A DNA stretch of 64,000 nt from Poa pratensis (GCA_947311845.1 CAMZMU010000027.1:42248853-42312852); one strand, 5' to 3'. Shown: positions 1 through 12,377, counted from the first letter of the stretch. Translations and numbers: made by a program. Notes: generated by a model not told the origin, from the letters alone.

Positions 1-1814
1 ATGACACTTTTCCAAATCTTTCTTCAAAGAAGTGACTTGGGCCTCGAGCTCTTTTAATTCCTCTACATGGTTAGTATCAACACAAATACTAGAGGAAGTA
101 GAAGCTTCATTGTTAGCGCAACAAAGTATGGAAAGTAATTCATCACAAGATGTAGCAACATTGTGATTGGATGAATCACAAGCACTAGCACAAGACAATA
201 TAGCATTAAGAGAAGTTGTGCCATTGTCCACATGAGGCTCATAATATGTTACCTTTGACATAATAGCCTCATGAGCTAACTTTAGCTTAGCATGGGATGC
301 TAGAAGATCATCATAAGCTAGAAAGCTTTTCATGACTTTCTTCCAATTTTACATACTTGCTAGTTAGCAACTCAAGTTGGGCCCTTAGCTCAACATTCTC
401 CTTCAAAATAGATGCTTCACATGAAATGGAGTTAGTAGCACAAGCATCATTATTATTAGAAATGGAAGAAGACAACTTGACAAGCTCATCATTCTTAGAT
501 AGTTGAGTTTGGAGTTGATCATGAGACTTGATAAGGAGAGAGTGTTCACTTTCTGAAGCCTTGTGAGCTTTGTCAAGTTTCTCTATGTCCTCACTTAGTC
601 TAGCATTGCCAACACCAAATTCAACTTTTTCCTTTTTAAGCACTTTATATTTAGCAATAGCATGATCTCTTTCCTCAATGATTTTAGCAATGATAAGATC
701 ATTTGATTCATCAAAAGATTCAAGTTTCTCCTCAAGACACACTCAAAGCTCTTGCTCTTCCTCAAGGGCATTCTCTAAGGAAGCTTTTTCATTAGCATCT
801 TCTCTCTCAATTTTACATTTTTCCTCAAATTGAGTATCCAAATCCTCAATGATTTCTATACATTTAATACCATAAGCAACGATTTCACATAGAGAAGAGA
901 TAGCTTCCCTACCTTTGGGAGAGCACCAAGAACAATCTCACCCTTCTTGGTTAAGGTTTCAATGTCAAAATCTTCTTCATGAGGATCCTTAACCACATCA
1001 TCACATATCTTGGGATTCGAGGTAGAAGTTACCTTGGAATCATTAGCCATAAGGCAAACATGATTAATGGGTGAGGAGGATGAAGAATTACTTGAAGCAC
1101 CATTGAGGTCCATTTCTTGTTCCAAAAATGTTGGGATTCCTCTACATTGTTAGTCATGCAAGTACTAGAGGATATGGAAGCATTATTTTCATGACAACAA
1201 GACATAGAGAGAATATCATCATGAGATTTAGTTAAGCAACTATTACATGATATGCAAGGACCATCAACTCTAGCATGTATGACATTTGGAGTGCTAGAAG
1301 AGTTTAAGTCCAAAGATAGAACATTGCAATATGATAGAGAAGAAGTATAGTCAATAGTAAGTTCATCATCAACAATGCAGTTTCTATCACCACTCACCAT
1401 ATCATTAGCTTGTGACAAATCACATGTTGGTGAAGTGGAAGAAGTCGTGAGCTCATCACGGCCGGAGGTGGAGGGAGAACATTCATCATCTATAATTTTG
1501 GACACTTCATATATATCTTGAAGCTTGGTCCAAAGCTCATTTGCATTTCGAAAAGGCATGATTGAAGCAAGAACAACATCGGTCAAAGCACATATAAGAC
1601 CATTAGTAACTTGAGTCTCGAGATGAGAGTTTATCTCATCCTCTAAAGATAATTCTTGGGAATCCTTTGGAGGAGATAAACTCACATCTACAATCCTCTT
1701 AATATAATTTGGACCCATGGCCCGAAAAAGATTAAGCATGCGAATTTTCCAAACATCATAATTTGTGCCATCGAATATAAAAGTGGGATCGTGCACTAAT
1801 TCTTGAAACGGCAT
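1..1814 (-). pseudogene. Decayed gag-region ORF of a Copia-type LTR retrotransposon
   Basis: The minus-strand reading from 1814 begins MPFQELVHDPTFIFDGTNY and continues through a segment with KIRMLNLFRAMG and LWTKLQDIYEV. This is the usual start of plant Copia gag proteins (DUF4219/UBN2 type), which form the retrotransposon capsid. The frame breaks near 1125, reopens at 1125-856, breaks again near 900, and resumes at 742-311 with a Lys/Glu-rich probable coiled coil. At least two frameshifts therefore separate the pieces, and no intact protein is made. No CCHC knuckle, protease, integrase or reverse transcriptase is visible, because the element runs off the left window edge. The start is fixed by the LTR and primer binding site just upstream. 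Confidence 0.8.
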
Positions 1815-1855
1815 CTTTTACTCTCTAGGCGGTAAAGCCCAAAAAGAGAGCCGAG

Positions 1856-1867
1856 GCTCTGATACCA
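1856..1867 (-). other. Primer binding site (initiator tRNA-Met type)
   Basis: On the minus strand the sequence TGGTATCAGAGC lies 2 bp inside the LTR end at 1870. This is the classic Copia primer binding site complementary to initiator tRNA-Met. It fixes the element's orientation and LTR boundary. Confidence 0.85.
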
Positions 1868-1869
1868 AT

Positions 1870-3966
1870 TGAAAGGACAATGATGTCGCCTAGAGGGAGG
1901 TGAATAGGCGGTTTTAAACTTTTCCGATTTATGCTTGATAATTGCGGAATAAAACTATGTGTTTAAATTAACAAGCCGACAACCTAAATAAACTAGGCTC
2001 GCCTATGTACACCAACAACTTATGCTAAGCAAGACAAACAACAAGGTGATAGCAAAGGAATACTTCAAGCACGAAGGCTATCACAAAGTAATGTGCATAA
2101 GTAAATAGCTCAGGTATAGAAATAACCGAGGCACGCGAAGACGAGGATGTATTCCCGAGTTCCTCCTTGTTAAGGGAGTACGTCTCGTTGGAGAGGTGTG
2201 AGGCACCACAAAGGTTGATCTCAATGCCACAAAGGATCAACCTATTATCCGATGAACCGCACCACAAAGGTTTGGTTCACCTTCCACTATCGGAATCCTT
2301 CGAGGCGGAATCCGGAGCCTTTCAATAACAATCCGGGACACAACCCACAACGGGATCGGGGGCTCCCGAACGGCTTTACAAGTGACCACAAAGTTTCAAC
2401 CACCACATGGACGTCTAGGGTCCCGAAGACCCAAGAGTAACAAGCTCACAAACTTCAAATTCCACGAAACCTCGTGGAGAGCACAAACCGGTGCACAAAG
2501 CAAAAGGCAAGAGCACAAGTGCTCAAATCCTTCACTCTCAAATTCCAACAAAGCAACAAATGATTATGGGAGAATAAGATAGGAAGAACAAAGAAGAGAT
2601 GCACCAAGAACTCCAAGATCTAGATCCACTAGGTTTCCCTCACTTAGAGGAGAGATTGATTGGTGGAATTGTAGATCTAGATCTCCTCTCACTTTTCCCT
2701 CAAAGATATGCAAGAATCATGGGAGGGATTGAGAGGGGACAAGCTTTTCCAAGGTCAAACAATGGAGGAGAGAGAGGGAAAGACGAGCAGCCCAAGGTTG
2801 AAGAAGGGGAGAGGTATTTATAGCCCCTCCCGCAAAAATAGCCGATACATCCACTTATACCGGAATATCCGGCCCTCCACAAATATCCAGTGCAAATATC
2901 CGGCCCACACCAGAGAGACGCGCAACCGGGGCTCAAAAAACATCTTCGAAAAGCTTTGAGGGCCGGAAAATCCGGCCCCAAGGCCCGGAAAATCCGCCCC
3001 CCGGATAATCCGGTTTTCACAGAAACATCTAAACGAAAACTGCAATATCTTTTTCATCCGGACTCCGATTTTGATGATCTTGGACTCATTGGAATCGCAA
3101 CGAAGAGCTCTCCAAGATCATGCAGAGAAATATCATAGTCCATTATATGAGGAGGAACCAACAAGGAGAGAGTTTGACCTCTCTTAGAAAAGACAAACCG
3201 GTAAAACCTCCAACATAAAAAACGCAACAAGAGATTCAAATGAAATTCGTTTTTGATGAATTAGAGCTTGGTATGGAGATGAACACAAGCTCTAAAGCCT
3301 CACATGGATAAAAGCCAAATAAGAACCAAGAAAGATGATATGCCAAGTATGCAAAGGTTTGAGCTCTCCACAAAGATGCGATCAAGTTACTCACTTGAGA
3401 TCCCCTCTTGATAGTACGCCATCTATCCTATAACCCGGTCTCCCAATAACACCATGAAACCGGTAAAATAGAAAACATGTCAAGATCATACCTTTGCCTT
3501 GCGCATTCCACTTGCGCTCGATGATGACGATCTTGACTCTCTCAAGTTGGAACACCTTCTTGACTGTGCTTGCTAGCACATGTTGATGAAGACTTCTCCA
3601 AATGCTCCCCCATACTCCATTATGAGAGGACCTTGCTAAGCTCCGTCTTCATGTCTCCTTTGCAAGCTTCAGTCAAATGATATCTTCCGAGATGCATCAT
3701 ATTGAACTTGCACTTCATCTTCTTCTCTTGATATGTATGATGGCTTGGAGGTAAACATGATTGTTCACTCAACATTCTTTTCCAAGCCATACTTGCAATA
3801 TGCTCCACTCTACACATGGACCATTCTTCATATCAACCCTTGAAGAGAGCATTGATCATCATGTAGTCTTCTAGAGTTCAACACATGAACTCATATGGAC
3901 AAGATCTATAAGAATATCTCAATGTAAACATTAGTCCATAAGGATTGTCATTAATTACCAAAACCA
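1870..3966 (-). mobile_element. 5' LTR (about 2.1 kb) of a Copia retrotransposon
   Basis: Read on the minus strand, this LTR starts TGGTTTTGGTAATTAATGAC at 3966 and ends CATTGTCCTTTCA at 1870, next to the primer binding site. The right edge is inferred from the TG start. The opposite LTR is outside the window, so no target duplication can be checked. Small ORFs inside are chance. The LTR is unusually long for Copia and carries a clear core promoter at 2815-2822. Confidence 0.7.
2815..2822 (-). promoter_or_regulatory. TATA box of the Copia LTR promoter
   Basis: The minus strand reads GGGCTATAAATACCTCTCC, a strong plant TATA box in the middle of the LTR. Element transcription would begin about 25-35 bp downstream, near 2785, and run toward gag. 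Confidence 0.65.
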
Positions 3967-4433
3967 CGCATGGGGCAACCATGCACTTTCACACCTTCCT
4001 CCTCCAATCCCACCGGCGAAGGCGTTGGTCCCCTCTCATCAGCTTGCTGCTCCGCAGCAAGAGGGAGGGGGCCCGTTTCATCCTTTCTGGCATGGAAGAT
4101 AGGGTTAGGATAAACTTTGGTGTGGTGCGTTGTTTTGGTGGTGGGGAGCAGCGCCGGGTAAATAAATCTGGCTCAACTCCAATCCCACACCGGCATTGTC
4201 TCTCATGATAGCGTCTCGGAGTTGCTAGCATCCTGTGCTTATCAATCCTTTAGATCAGTGGCTTTAGGGTTCATGGATGGTATCGGCGAGGCGACGACGA
4301 TTCCATCAGATGGGTCTTTCCTCTTGGTATGTCCCTGTTTATGCGGCGTTGTCACCGGCACCATGGTGGAGCAGACAGGATTTGTCCAGGAGTACGTGTA
4401 GACGGTTGTCTGTGCTGGTGACAGCTGAAAGAT
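3967..4433. other. Interval without a recognised gene
   Basis: Moderately GC-rich sequence between the Copia LTR and a small retro-insert. Short ORFs occur on both strands, but none has family resemblance or splice structure. Confidence 0.4.
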
Positions 4434-4441
4434 GGTCCACC

Positions 4442-4566
4442 GTATTTTTTTTTACCTAAACACGCAACTTTATTGATCACAGAACATCAATACAAATAAA
4501 GAGTCTTCCGGATTGACACCGGAGGAGAAACTAAAATAAAACCTTGACTAGATACATCACAAGAAC
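4442..4566 (-). mobile_element. Short retro-inserted fragment (LINE or SINE 3' end)
   Basis: The insert is flanked by direct repeats GGTCCACC at 4434-4441 and 4567-4574. Read on the minus strand it contains an AATAAAG polyadenylation-like signal and ends in a run of A residues. This is the signature of a target-primed retroinsertion about 125 bp long. It is too short to assign to a family. Confidence 0.55.
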
Positions 4567-4590
4567 GGTCCACCCTGTGTTGGGATCACG

Positions 4591-4704
4591 GTTGGAGCCT
4601 GGTGGTTCTGATTTCCTACTACGACGTCGTTGGAGCCTGGCGGTTCTGATTTCCTACTACGACATCGTTGGAGCCTGGCGGTTCTGATTTCCTACTACGA
4701 CGCC
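4591..4704. repeat. Tandem repeat, three copies of a 38 bp unit
   Basis: Three near-identical 38 bp units start at 4591, 4629 and 4667, each beginning GTTGGAGCCTGG and ending CTACTACGAC plus three variable bases. They differ at a few positions. No function is apparent. Confidence 0.85.
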
Positions 4705-4997
4705 GTCAGATGTCTGTTCTGAAATTCGATGCCATATCCAGGTCATGCTACCCGGTTAAATTCTTTAAACGACAATGATTTGTCCTATGCCAAACTAATT
4801 TTGGATATCAAGAAAGATACAGATCAAGGATACAGCCACATCGTCGAACTCTACTGAAGAGATGATTTGTCTCTCCTCTTTGATGGCTGCTATGGTGGTG
4901 CCGAAGAAGTGGGATAGACATTGATTTGTCAAAGGTTCCTCCTATCTTTGTAGAAGTCAGTATTTAGGTAACTTGATCTATATTCTATAAATGAGAT

Positions 4998-6824
4998 TAA
5001 ATCTGAGAATGGGTTTTATTTAACCGGCCCTATTGGTTTGGTTTTGTATATGGGTTTCTTTGCTTCAGGTGCTAATGGGCTGACTCCCTAAACAGTTTGG
5101 TTTTAGTTTAGTTCCGTGAAGAAATAAGTTTGGTGCAGTCAGGTATGGTTTCAACCCGTTCCAGTTCGACAGGTCCAAATCCGTGGTTCCCAGACTGGTC
5201 CAAACCCGTGGTTCCAGTTCGCACAGTTCCTCCCTCGACCGCTCCTGTCTTCCCCTTCCTCCGCCGCCACCGCCCTAGCGGCTCGCCGTACTCGCCGCCC
5301 GACCGGCCGCCGTCCCCGCCGCATCCCCTACCGGATCGTCGTCCTTGCCACCCCTGCCGTCTCGTCGTCCCCGCTGCATCCCCCTCCTCTCTTCCCCGTT
5401 CCCTCTCCGCCGCGGCCCCTGCCGCTCGCCGTCCTCGCCTCTCCGTCCAAGAAATCTTCAGTAGCCCCTGCTGCTCGCCGTCCTCGCCCCTCCGTCCAAG
5501 AAATCTTCAGAGCAGGTACGCACCCGAGCACTCGACCTGGATAGTCAGAGTTTGATAACTCGCACCGCTGACCAGATTTTGCTTTGCTACCAAGTACGCA
5601 CGTTGACTGGGAGATAATTAGTGTGCGATCTACCATTTGCCAGAGTTTGTGCTTAATTTTACAGGGTGTTTTGCACTAAGATTCTTCCGGATTGAATATT
5701 CAGAATTTTAGGCATCTTTACTTTGAACTGCTCAGTAGCTGCTGCAAACGGAAGCCCTGTTCTGAATCTGCAGCATACTGTTGTATTGTGCTGCTGCAAA
5801 CGGACGACTAGGCGTCCCCTTCCTCCTCCCCCTTCCCTGAACATCAGGTAGGCAGTTGGGTTGTTGGTGATTTCAGAAGATCAATCACAGTCGAGTACTT
5901 AATCAGTAGTGTAAGCTAGCCACGTAGAGGTGATGGAACCTTCTTTGCTGGTTCTTGGTCTGAACCGCACAGTCCACACCTTCTAGTCAAGGCAACACCA
6001 CCATTGGATCACCTATTGCAGGGAAAAGAAGGCTGGAAGAAGAGTTTGCCCAGTACAAGTCTCGTTGGAGTTCTCTGCAGTCTACAAGGGCTGTAGGTAT
6101 GTCATATAGTAGCTTGAATTGTTTCATCTTTACATGTCAAATAGCCATCGATAGAGTATCTTTACATTTCAAATAACCCAATATGTATGATTGTTCATCA
6201 AGTGCTTGGTTTGATTAGTTTTTTGATTCATCAGTGCTAGTATTGGTGCCCTGTCCAATGATCCCTTGCTTTTTTCTTTCAGTTTGACAAAGACCATTGA
6301 TGCATTGGAGAAGCTGAGAAACCTTTCATGTCAAGAACAACAGTTCAATTTTTCAAATTTTTGTCAGTGAAGGCAATTCACTGAACCATGACCTGCAGAA
6401 ATTTGGTAGCAACATTGCTGTATGACATGATCATGAGCGCATGTATGATTTATGTAGAAATGTTTGATTTATGTGTTTACTTCATCAACTTGAAGCTCTG
6501 TATGACATGAGCGCCTGTATGTATGTACGAGCTCTGTATCACCGTGCTAGAAAAGTCAGTGTAGGCCAAGCTCTGTATGACCGAGCTCTGTGTGCAAACG
6601 TGCTAATTAGCTCTGTATGACACAGTTACATATTGGGTTCGCTATTGGGTTTTATACCCACGGTTCCTTCTTGGGTTTAAATAGGTTTAAGTGGAAAACA
6701 TACTGGGTTCAGTTTTGGTTGGGCTGGAAGTCGTACGAAATAGGTTTGGTTGGGGTTGGGCTGACAAAGATACGTGACAGGTATGGTTGAGGTATGGGTT
6801 AGGTACGAAACCATTCTCAGTTTA
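4998..6824. mobile_element. hAT-like non-autonomous DNA transposon, 1.83 kb
   Basis: An 8 bp target duplication AATGAGAT lies at 4990-4997 and 6825-6832. Terminal inverted repeats match as TAAATCTGAGAATGGGTTT at the left against TAAACTGAGAATGGTTTCG at the right. An 8 bp duplication is diagnostic of hAT elements, and the subterminal regions are rich in GGTT and GGGTT motifs, as in Ac-like ends. No transposase is recognisable. The interior has a GC-rich, proline-coding block at 5200-5550 that resembles a captured first exon or 5' UTR. Direction cannot be assigned. Confidence 0.7.
5415..5512. repeat. Two-copy 49 bp tandem repeat inside the hAT-like element
   Basis: A unit containing GCTCGCCGTCCTCGCC and ending CCAAGAAATCTTCAG occurs at about 5424-5461 and 5473-5510 with a 49 bp offset. 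It lies in the GC-rich block of the hAT-like element. Confidence 0.7.
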
Positions 6825-7172
6825 AATGAGATACATATTACCCCCTAAAAAATAAGACGCCAGACGCCTTCCATTGTTCCATTACATCTGGAACAGCAAT
6901 TTTAGCTCAGGCCCCCAGAACGGCAATTTTCAATAGTTCTTCATATCAATTTGAGTGAAAGGAAATCTCGCATAAGCTGATATCGCTACATTTCTGCCCT
7001 GCCAAGCTCAAGTTTACAGCAAGATACACCGACAGGACTAGTTTACATTTGGCCAATTGACGATTTTATGGAAATATAGATTGAATAGAGACCCAGGTTC
7101 AAATATACTAGACGCATAACCGTAAATATCCAGACAACATATCTCAGCCCATGCCACCACGGTCTTCGCACT

Positions 7173-8985
7173 TTACTTGCGCGCTTCAGTCTTCCTCTGT
7201 TCTTTAGCTGCAAAGAACAAGATATGATTCAGTACATACACACAATCTTCACGGTTCCAGTACATACACACAATCTTCACAGTTCTTAGGAGATGAAATA
7301 TTAAAACGTTGTCCCGCTCATTATCGAAGATGTTAGCGCACAGTGAATGCAGTATCACGAAAATGTAGGTAAATACTCCCTCTGTTCTAAAAATACTCCC
7401 TCCGATCAGAAATGATTGATACATATTTGTCTAAAAACAGATGTATCTAGACATATTTTAGTGTGTACATCAGTATTTTGACACGTGTGTCAACCATTTC
7501 CGATCAGAAGGAGTAAGATGTTTTGACCGCTTCAATACGGACTAATACAGACTGAAATGAGTGAATCAACAGAGTAAAATACGTCTAGATATGTACGAAT
7601 CAGGAGAAGCTAAAAAGGCTTATATTTCGAAAAGGAGGTAGTAGGTTGGAGCTGCTAAACAGATGTTTCCATGCCCTTTACCGCAAATTATCAAAGGACT
7701 AAAACACTTCAGCATAGAACTAATGGAACAGGTAGAGGCCAACGAGTCAAGGAGATGCAAGGTAGTAATGATGAACCGTTAATACAAGAATATCAAGACC
7801 ATGAAGCAATATACAAATATCAAGAGACATACCAGCTTTCTCCTCTTCACGTTTCTTTGCAGCGTCTGCTCTCTGCTGTCTTATTAAAGCAAGACGTTCT
7901 GCATTTACAAAGCAATAGTTATTGTACCATGTAGCACCCATGAATGCTTTAACATTGAATATAGGCAGGAGAGAGTCACATCATATTAAAGCAATAATAA
8001 ATATCAACATTTGGTGATGAGACGTTATTCTATGAGCTCTATGCTCTATATTCTTGGAAGTCAAATGTGAAAAAGTGCAACATTAAGCAGTATAGATGTG
8101 TGTCTAAACTTCTCAAGATTGTGTTTTCTTCTTATATCTGGAATACCTAAGTCGCCTAAGAGTAAGTTAAGCATGAAAGCAGCAAGCATCATGGTACCAA
8201 AACATCACAGAAAATGCATCAATTTCATTTCCTATACCATCATGCTGAAACTACTGATGAAGATCCACGCGGAAAATACAAGTTCATTGCAGGAGCATCA
8301 GTATATAAACTATTATAATTGTAACATCACGCTATCAGCACTGAACCAAAGCAACTGATGTACTGTTTAAGATCTAAGATGGATGAAACGCGTAAACCAG
8401 TTGAGGTTTGAATACTATTGGGCAACATAGAAAAACACTCACCCAAATCTTTCTTTGCCTGATCTGTTTTGCCTTGCTCCTGAAGCTTCATATAGCGCTC
8501 ATGAGATTTTTGTTTCTCAATCTCCTCTCTAAAAATAACATAACAGCAGTGTGAAACTATTTTTTTGATGGTAAGGCGTGTGCTTAGGCGCACCTACACG
8601 CTAGTCAACAAAAAAACGCCTAACGCCTAATCGTGCCTAGGCGTCCGCTTAGGCGAGATAGGACCAGGAATTAACACCTAGCACTTTTTAGAAACTTTTT
8701 TTACAACAGTTCATGAGGACATTCAAAAGGGCAGGTATGATGGGAGTGTAGTTCTTTCAACACGCCTACTCAATATTATACGAAACTACATGTAACATGA
8801 AGACCATGTATACAGAAAGGGCGAATGCAAACATACTGACTAGACACCATCCAGAATATGGCATGTGCTATCAATAGCAACTCATGAAAGCTAGTAAATC
8901 GTACTTCGTCAACACTTGGGGCTTGCTTGGCTACTGGATTCTTTTGACTTGTATTACGAGAAAATATTTGTGTCCTTATATTGGA

Positions 8986-9031
<46 letters not shown>

Positions 9032-11297
9032 GAATTGCAGTTCAACGGCATAGAAAATTTATGTTAGTTTACTAGGTATAAGTGTTTAAAAAAAAAATAA
9101 GTTGCATTATTTGGATTATCAAGGATCGGATATTTTTTATTTTAGAGGTTAAACTATAGACATGTAAATAATATTATCATCATAGTTCAAAATATAAAAA
9201 GGATTGCTATTTTATGGAAATATCTTAACTTCTATCAGCATTTTAAATCTAAAAAGACAATCAAGAGATTGCCCGACAAACCAGTAGGAACGATGTAACA
9301 TATAAAGTTAACAAGTCGACGACTACTATGTAGCATCATGTAGATTTTCTTTATCTAATAATTCACTATATTACTGATTTTCAAGGTTCAGAAAGGCGTT
9401 GGGCGTTAATTATACGTTTTGCCAGCGCCTTGCGGTGATTATGCACGATTAAGCGCTAGGTGTTTTGCTAGCGCCTAAAGCTTATGCGTGCCTAGGCGCT
9501 CCTAGAGAGATCTGAAATAGAACCAGCGCGCGAGTACAAAATAACTGTAGCATTGCACAAATAAGAAAATTGCATGAGCTGATATAAGAAAAGGTACCTC
9601 TCACGCCTTGAGAGCTCGGTTGTCTTTCCAAGCTACACAATGCAAGCTTAGTTAGGAGTCTTTGGAGATATGCATGAAAATATTTGGTATCAACAAATAA
9701 AAGGATCTAAATAAAGCTAATAAAGAGTTCTCCACTTAACTTTTCCCGAATGAAAGTAGTTGGGAATATCAATTTGCATAACACAATAGTGTACAAAACG
9801 GAGGGGAAAACAAGGAAACTTAATACCAGCACCACTATGCCATAGCACTTTATGATATTTCGCTACCAACAGTAAGGACAGATATTAGTGGTTTTAACGC
9901 ACTTACATCAACTTCCTTGGCTTTTATATTCTTTGCTTTCACCAGGTTTGGATTTTCGATTTGAATAAGACCTTCAGTTCCTTTAGTTTTCTGGAATATA
10001 ATAAACTGAATCAGCTTTGATAAACAACGAATCATGCACATGAACATACACTTCCAAAGGAAAAAAGGCTGCATACAACCTTCTCTTCACCGTCGTCTTC
10101 GATTCTTCCTCTTCAGAATCTTCTATTTCCTCCTCTTCCTCTTCTGCTTCAGCTACATTCTATTTTGAATATACGGATACATAAATTAATCTTCAGAAAA
10201 CAATATGCCATAATAAGTTAATAACATTTGTGTTAAACGTAATTCATGAATATGCACTTTAAACTCCTGGTATTCCTACAATTAAACAGTGGGTTATGGA
10301 GATGAGCTACTGATGATTGCAAAACAAAAAAAAAACAGAGCTGCAGAATTATGCACAATCTGATTGTTAAATGTAGCACCTCAACTGTTACGTGTTATAA
10401 TTATTAGGAATTCAGAATAGAAACGTAGCTAATGCAGAGGAGCCTAATACTATGATGATGAAGTTGATATAAGTATGTAGCAGAGTGTCAGACCTTCTTA
10501 AACGAGCGTGGGCGCCCTGAAGTTCCAGCGGCTGCATTTATTTCAGCACAGAAACAATATAAGAAAAAAAACATCCTAAGAAATGCTTCATAGTATATAT
10601 AACAAAGAACCAAGAAATCATCTGTAGACTAATGCAAGGAAATTCGAATGTAGCATCACCCATGCTTACTGCCTCTGAAAAGCTTATTTGTCGGAGACTA
10701 GATAAAACAGAGGGTGCTATTGATTTCTCACTTCGTTTAAACTTCACAAAGAAACTTTTCTAGGAAGCTCTGATAAGAGTGAACACATGGGTGATAACTT
10801 TGTTACCAAATCAAAAGCAGAAGCCAATAAAGTTGTCCTATCATTGGATGGAGTAAATATCTAAACCTTCAGAAAAGGTAAGCGAAATTTGCAGTTTATA
10901 TGCCTATGCACGTCCAAATCAAACAAAAACTGTCAACACAAAAGACACCCGGAATAGATAGAACGAACACCCAACGACCCAGAGCACCATGTAAATGGTA
11001 ATCAAATCGATGTATGTTAACCCGTGCCTGCCAGTAAAGCCAGGCATGTTGACGTCACAGAGAGCTGCTCTTATCCTAATACAACACAACAATAAGCCAA
11101 CGAGAAAAAATAGCTTTCGTCGCCACAACATCAGATCAGACAGTCCTAGACGACGGCGGAAGACAAGGCCCCCGAGCTGGCGTAACGGAACGGAACCGAA
11201 TCAACGAGGAGTAAGGGGCCGGGTCGTTACCGATCTCCTCCGGGGTGGAGAAATTGCGGCGGCCGGTGGGCTTGCCCTTGAACTTGCCCCTGCCCAT
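7173..11297 (-). CDS. 28 kDa heat- and acid-stable phosphoprotein-like (PDAP1/HASPP28) gene, 8 coding exons
   Basis: Exons, 5' to 3' on the minus strand: 11297-11231, 10531-10494, 10159-10080, 9990-9907, 9632-9598, 8528-8443, 7898-7833, 7207-7173 (TAA). The product starts MGRGKFKGKPTGRRNFSTP, has an acidic Glu-rich stretch (exon 3), then IENPNLVKAKN, TTELSRRERE, RYMKLQEQGKT and RLALIRQQR, and ends in a basic EARK tail. This is the full PDAP1 family layout, about 160 residues, a small conserved charged phosphoprotein of uncertain molecular role, linked to RNA and growth-factor signalling in animals. Exon 3 is 80 bp where phase requires 81, so the Glu-rich region carries a one-base deletion, or a weak upstream donor (GTGAAG, leaving a 69 bp exon) restores frame. 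All other junctions agree in phase. Stowaway MITEs sit in intron 7. Confidence 0.9.
7376..7638. mobile_element. Stowaway-type MITE (outer)
   Basis: The left end is TA then CTCCCTCTGTTCTAAAA. The right end reads, inverted, as CCTCCTTTTCGAAATATAAG, with TA at 7374-7375 and 7639-7640. Stowaway elements are Tc1/mariner-derived and duplicate TA. It lies in the last intron of the PDAP1-like gene and is split by a second MITE. Confidence 0.7.
7396..7513. mobile_element. Stowaway-type MITE nested inside the outer MITE
   Basis: This 118 bp element has TA duplications at 7394-7395 and 7514-7515. Its inverted ends are CTCCCTCCGATCAGAAATG on the left against CTCCTTCTGATCGGAAATG read inverted on the right. 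It sits 20 bp inside the outer Stowaway element, so it inserted later. Confidence 0.8.
8560..8650. repeat. MITE-like GC-palindromic repeat (TAGGCG family)
   Basis: The segment is dense in GCCTAGGCG and CTTAGGCG motifs in both orientations, as in a common grass foldback repeat. A related block lies at 9385-9510. Boundaries and target duplication are not resolved. Confidence 0.4.
8986..9029. repeat. (AAT)n microsatellite
   Basis: About 14 uninterrupted AAT/TAA trinucleotide copies in intron 5 of the PDAP1-like gene. Confidence 0.95.
9385..9510. repeat. MITE-like GC-palindromic repeat (second block)
   Basis: Contains AGGCGTTGGGCG, TAGCGCCTAAAGC and GCCTAGGCGCTCC, related to the block at 8560-8650. 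Also intronic. The family is not identified. Confidence 0.4.
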
Positions 11298-11567
11298 GGT
11301 AGCGACGGCGGCGGCGGACGAGTGGGGAGGGGGGCGTGTGGAAGGAAGAGGAGCGAGGGTTCGCCTAAGCTGTACGCGGGGTGGGAATCGGGAAACCCTA
11401 TTGTCACGACCGCTTTTTACAGTAGTGGTCTGGGCTGGGGGAATGAGATTCAGTGCACGAAATGGCTAAACGGCCAAACGGGGAATTCGGTTGATGGATG
11501 GGTACCGGGCGCGAGTTGCTACCGCACCACGAAAGGAACGCATTGTATCACTCAAAAGTCAAAACTA

Positions 11568-12376
11568 CTCCCTCCGTTTTACGGTACCATTAATCTACCT
11601 AGAAGACGTGCCCTACAATCACCATCTGTCCGGCGTGGGAAGAGAGACAACATGGAATCTTTTCCATAACCGAAAATTCACAATAAATTTTCTCCTAAAC
11701 CGTTAATCCAATTGACGATCCGCTTTCACCGCTGGGTTTGTATCGACGAGTACTTTAAAATGAGATCCCATCTTAATATGTTTTGACAAACTTTTTTTCC
11801 GTCGTCAGTTGCTAGGTTATAATACTATAGTAACCATAGTACTAGTTAACAGTTACCATCCAAATAGTGCCTAGTTACCACATAAATTTTACATGTTTTT
11901 TTTTTCATATGCATGATCTACATGTCTAAAGAGTGAGTATTTGATCCATTCTAAATACGTAAAATATGGAATTACCGTTGTTAAGTAGAAAAGTTCAAAT
12001 AACCAGATAACCATTTGATTTAATCTTGGCAACCAACTGGTGAGTAAGTGCATGTAATATGGTAACTAGGGTCAGGAAAAAAGTTGTCAAAATATATCAA
12101 GATGGGATCTAGTTTTGAAGATCTCGTCGTGATAAAGCCAACCATAAAAACGGATTTGAATTTTGATTTACGGTTTAAGAGATAAAACATTTTAAATGTT
12201 GCAAACCAAAAGGAATATGCGTGGTTGCATGCATGCATGGGCTTTGGTTACTATATTCTTTCCGTGCCCACGAAAGACTAATCTGGGGCACGTGCCCTTA
12301 GTACCACGTTCCTTTACGGTAAGAATCGTACACATGTATACCACCTAAAACATCTTATATATTGTGGAACGGGGAG
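11568..12376. mobile_element. Candidate Stowaway-like shell containing a long-TIR MITE
   Basis: TA then CTCCCTCCGTTTTACGG starts at 11568. Near 12376 the inverted end CTCCCCGTTCCACAATATA is followed by TA. The ends match only partly beyond the first bases, so this is a weak call. The interior is largely the long inverted-repeat element at 11606-12293. Confidence 0.4.
11606..12293. mobile_element. MITE with long terminal inverted repeats
   Basis: The left arm (about 11606-11800) and the inverted right arm (about 12095-12293) share long imperfect identity. Shared blocks include GACGAG, AGATCCCATCTT and a diverged TTTTGACA. The outer ends carry CGTGCCC and GGGCACGTGCCC. The arms exceed 150 bp, which is typical of Mutator-like or other foldback MITEs. 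No clear target duplication was found. It lies just upstream of the PDAP1-like gene. Confidence 0.55.
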
Positions 12377-12377
12377 T

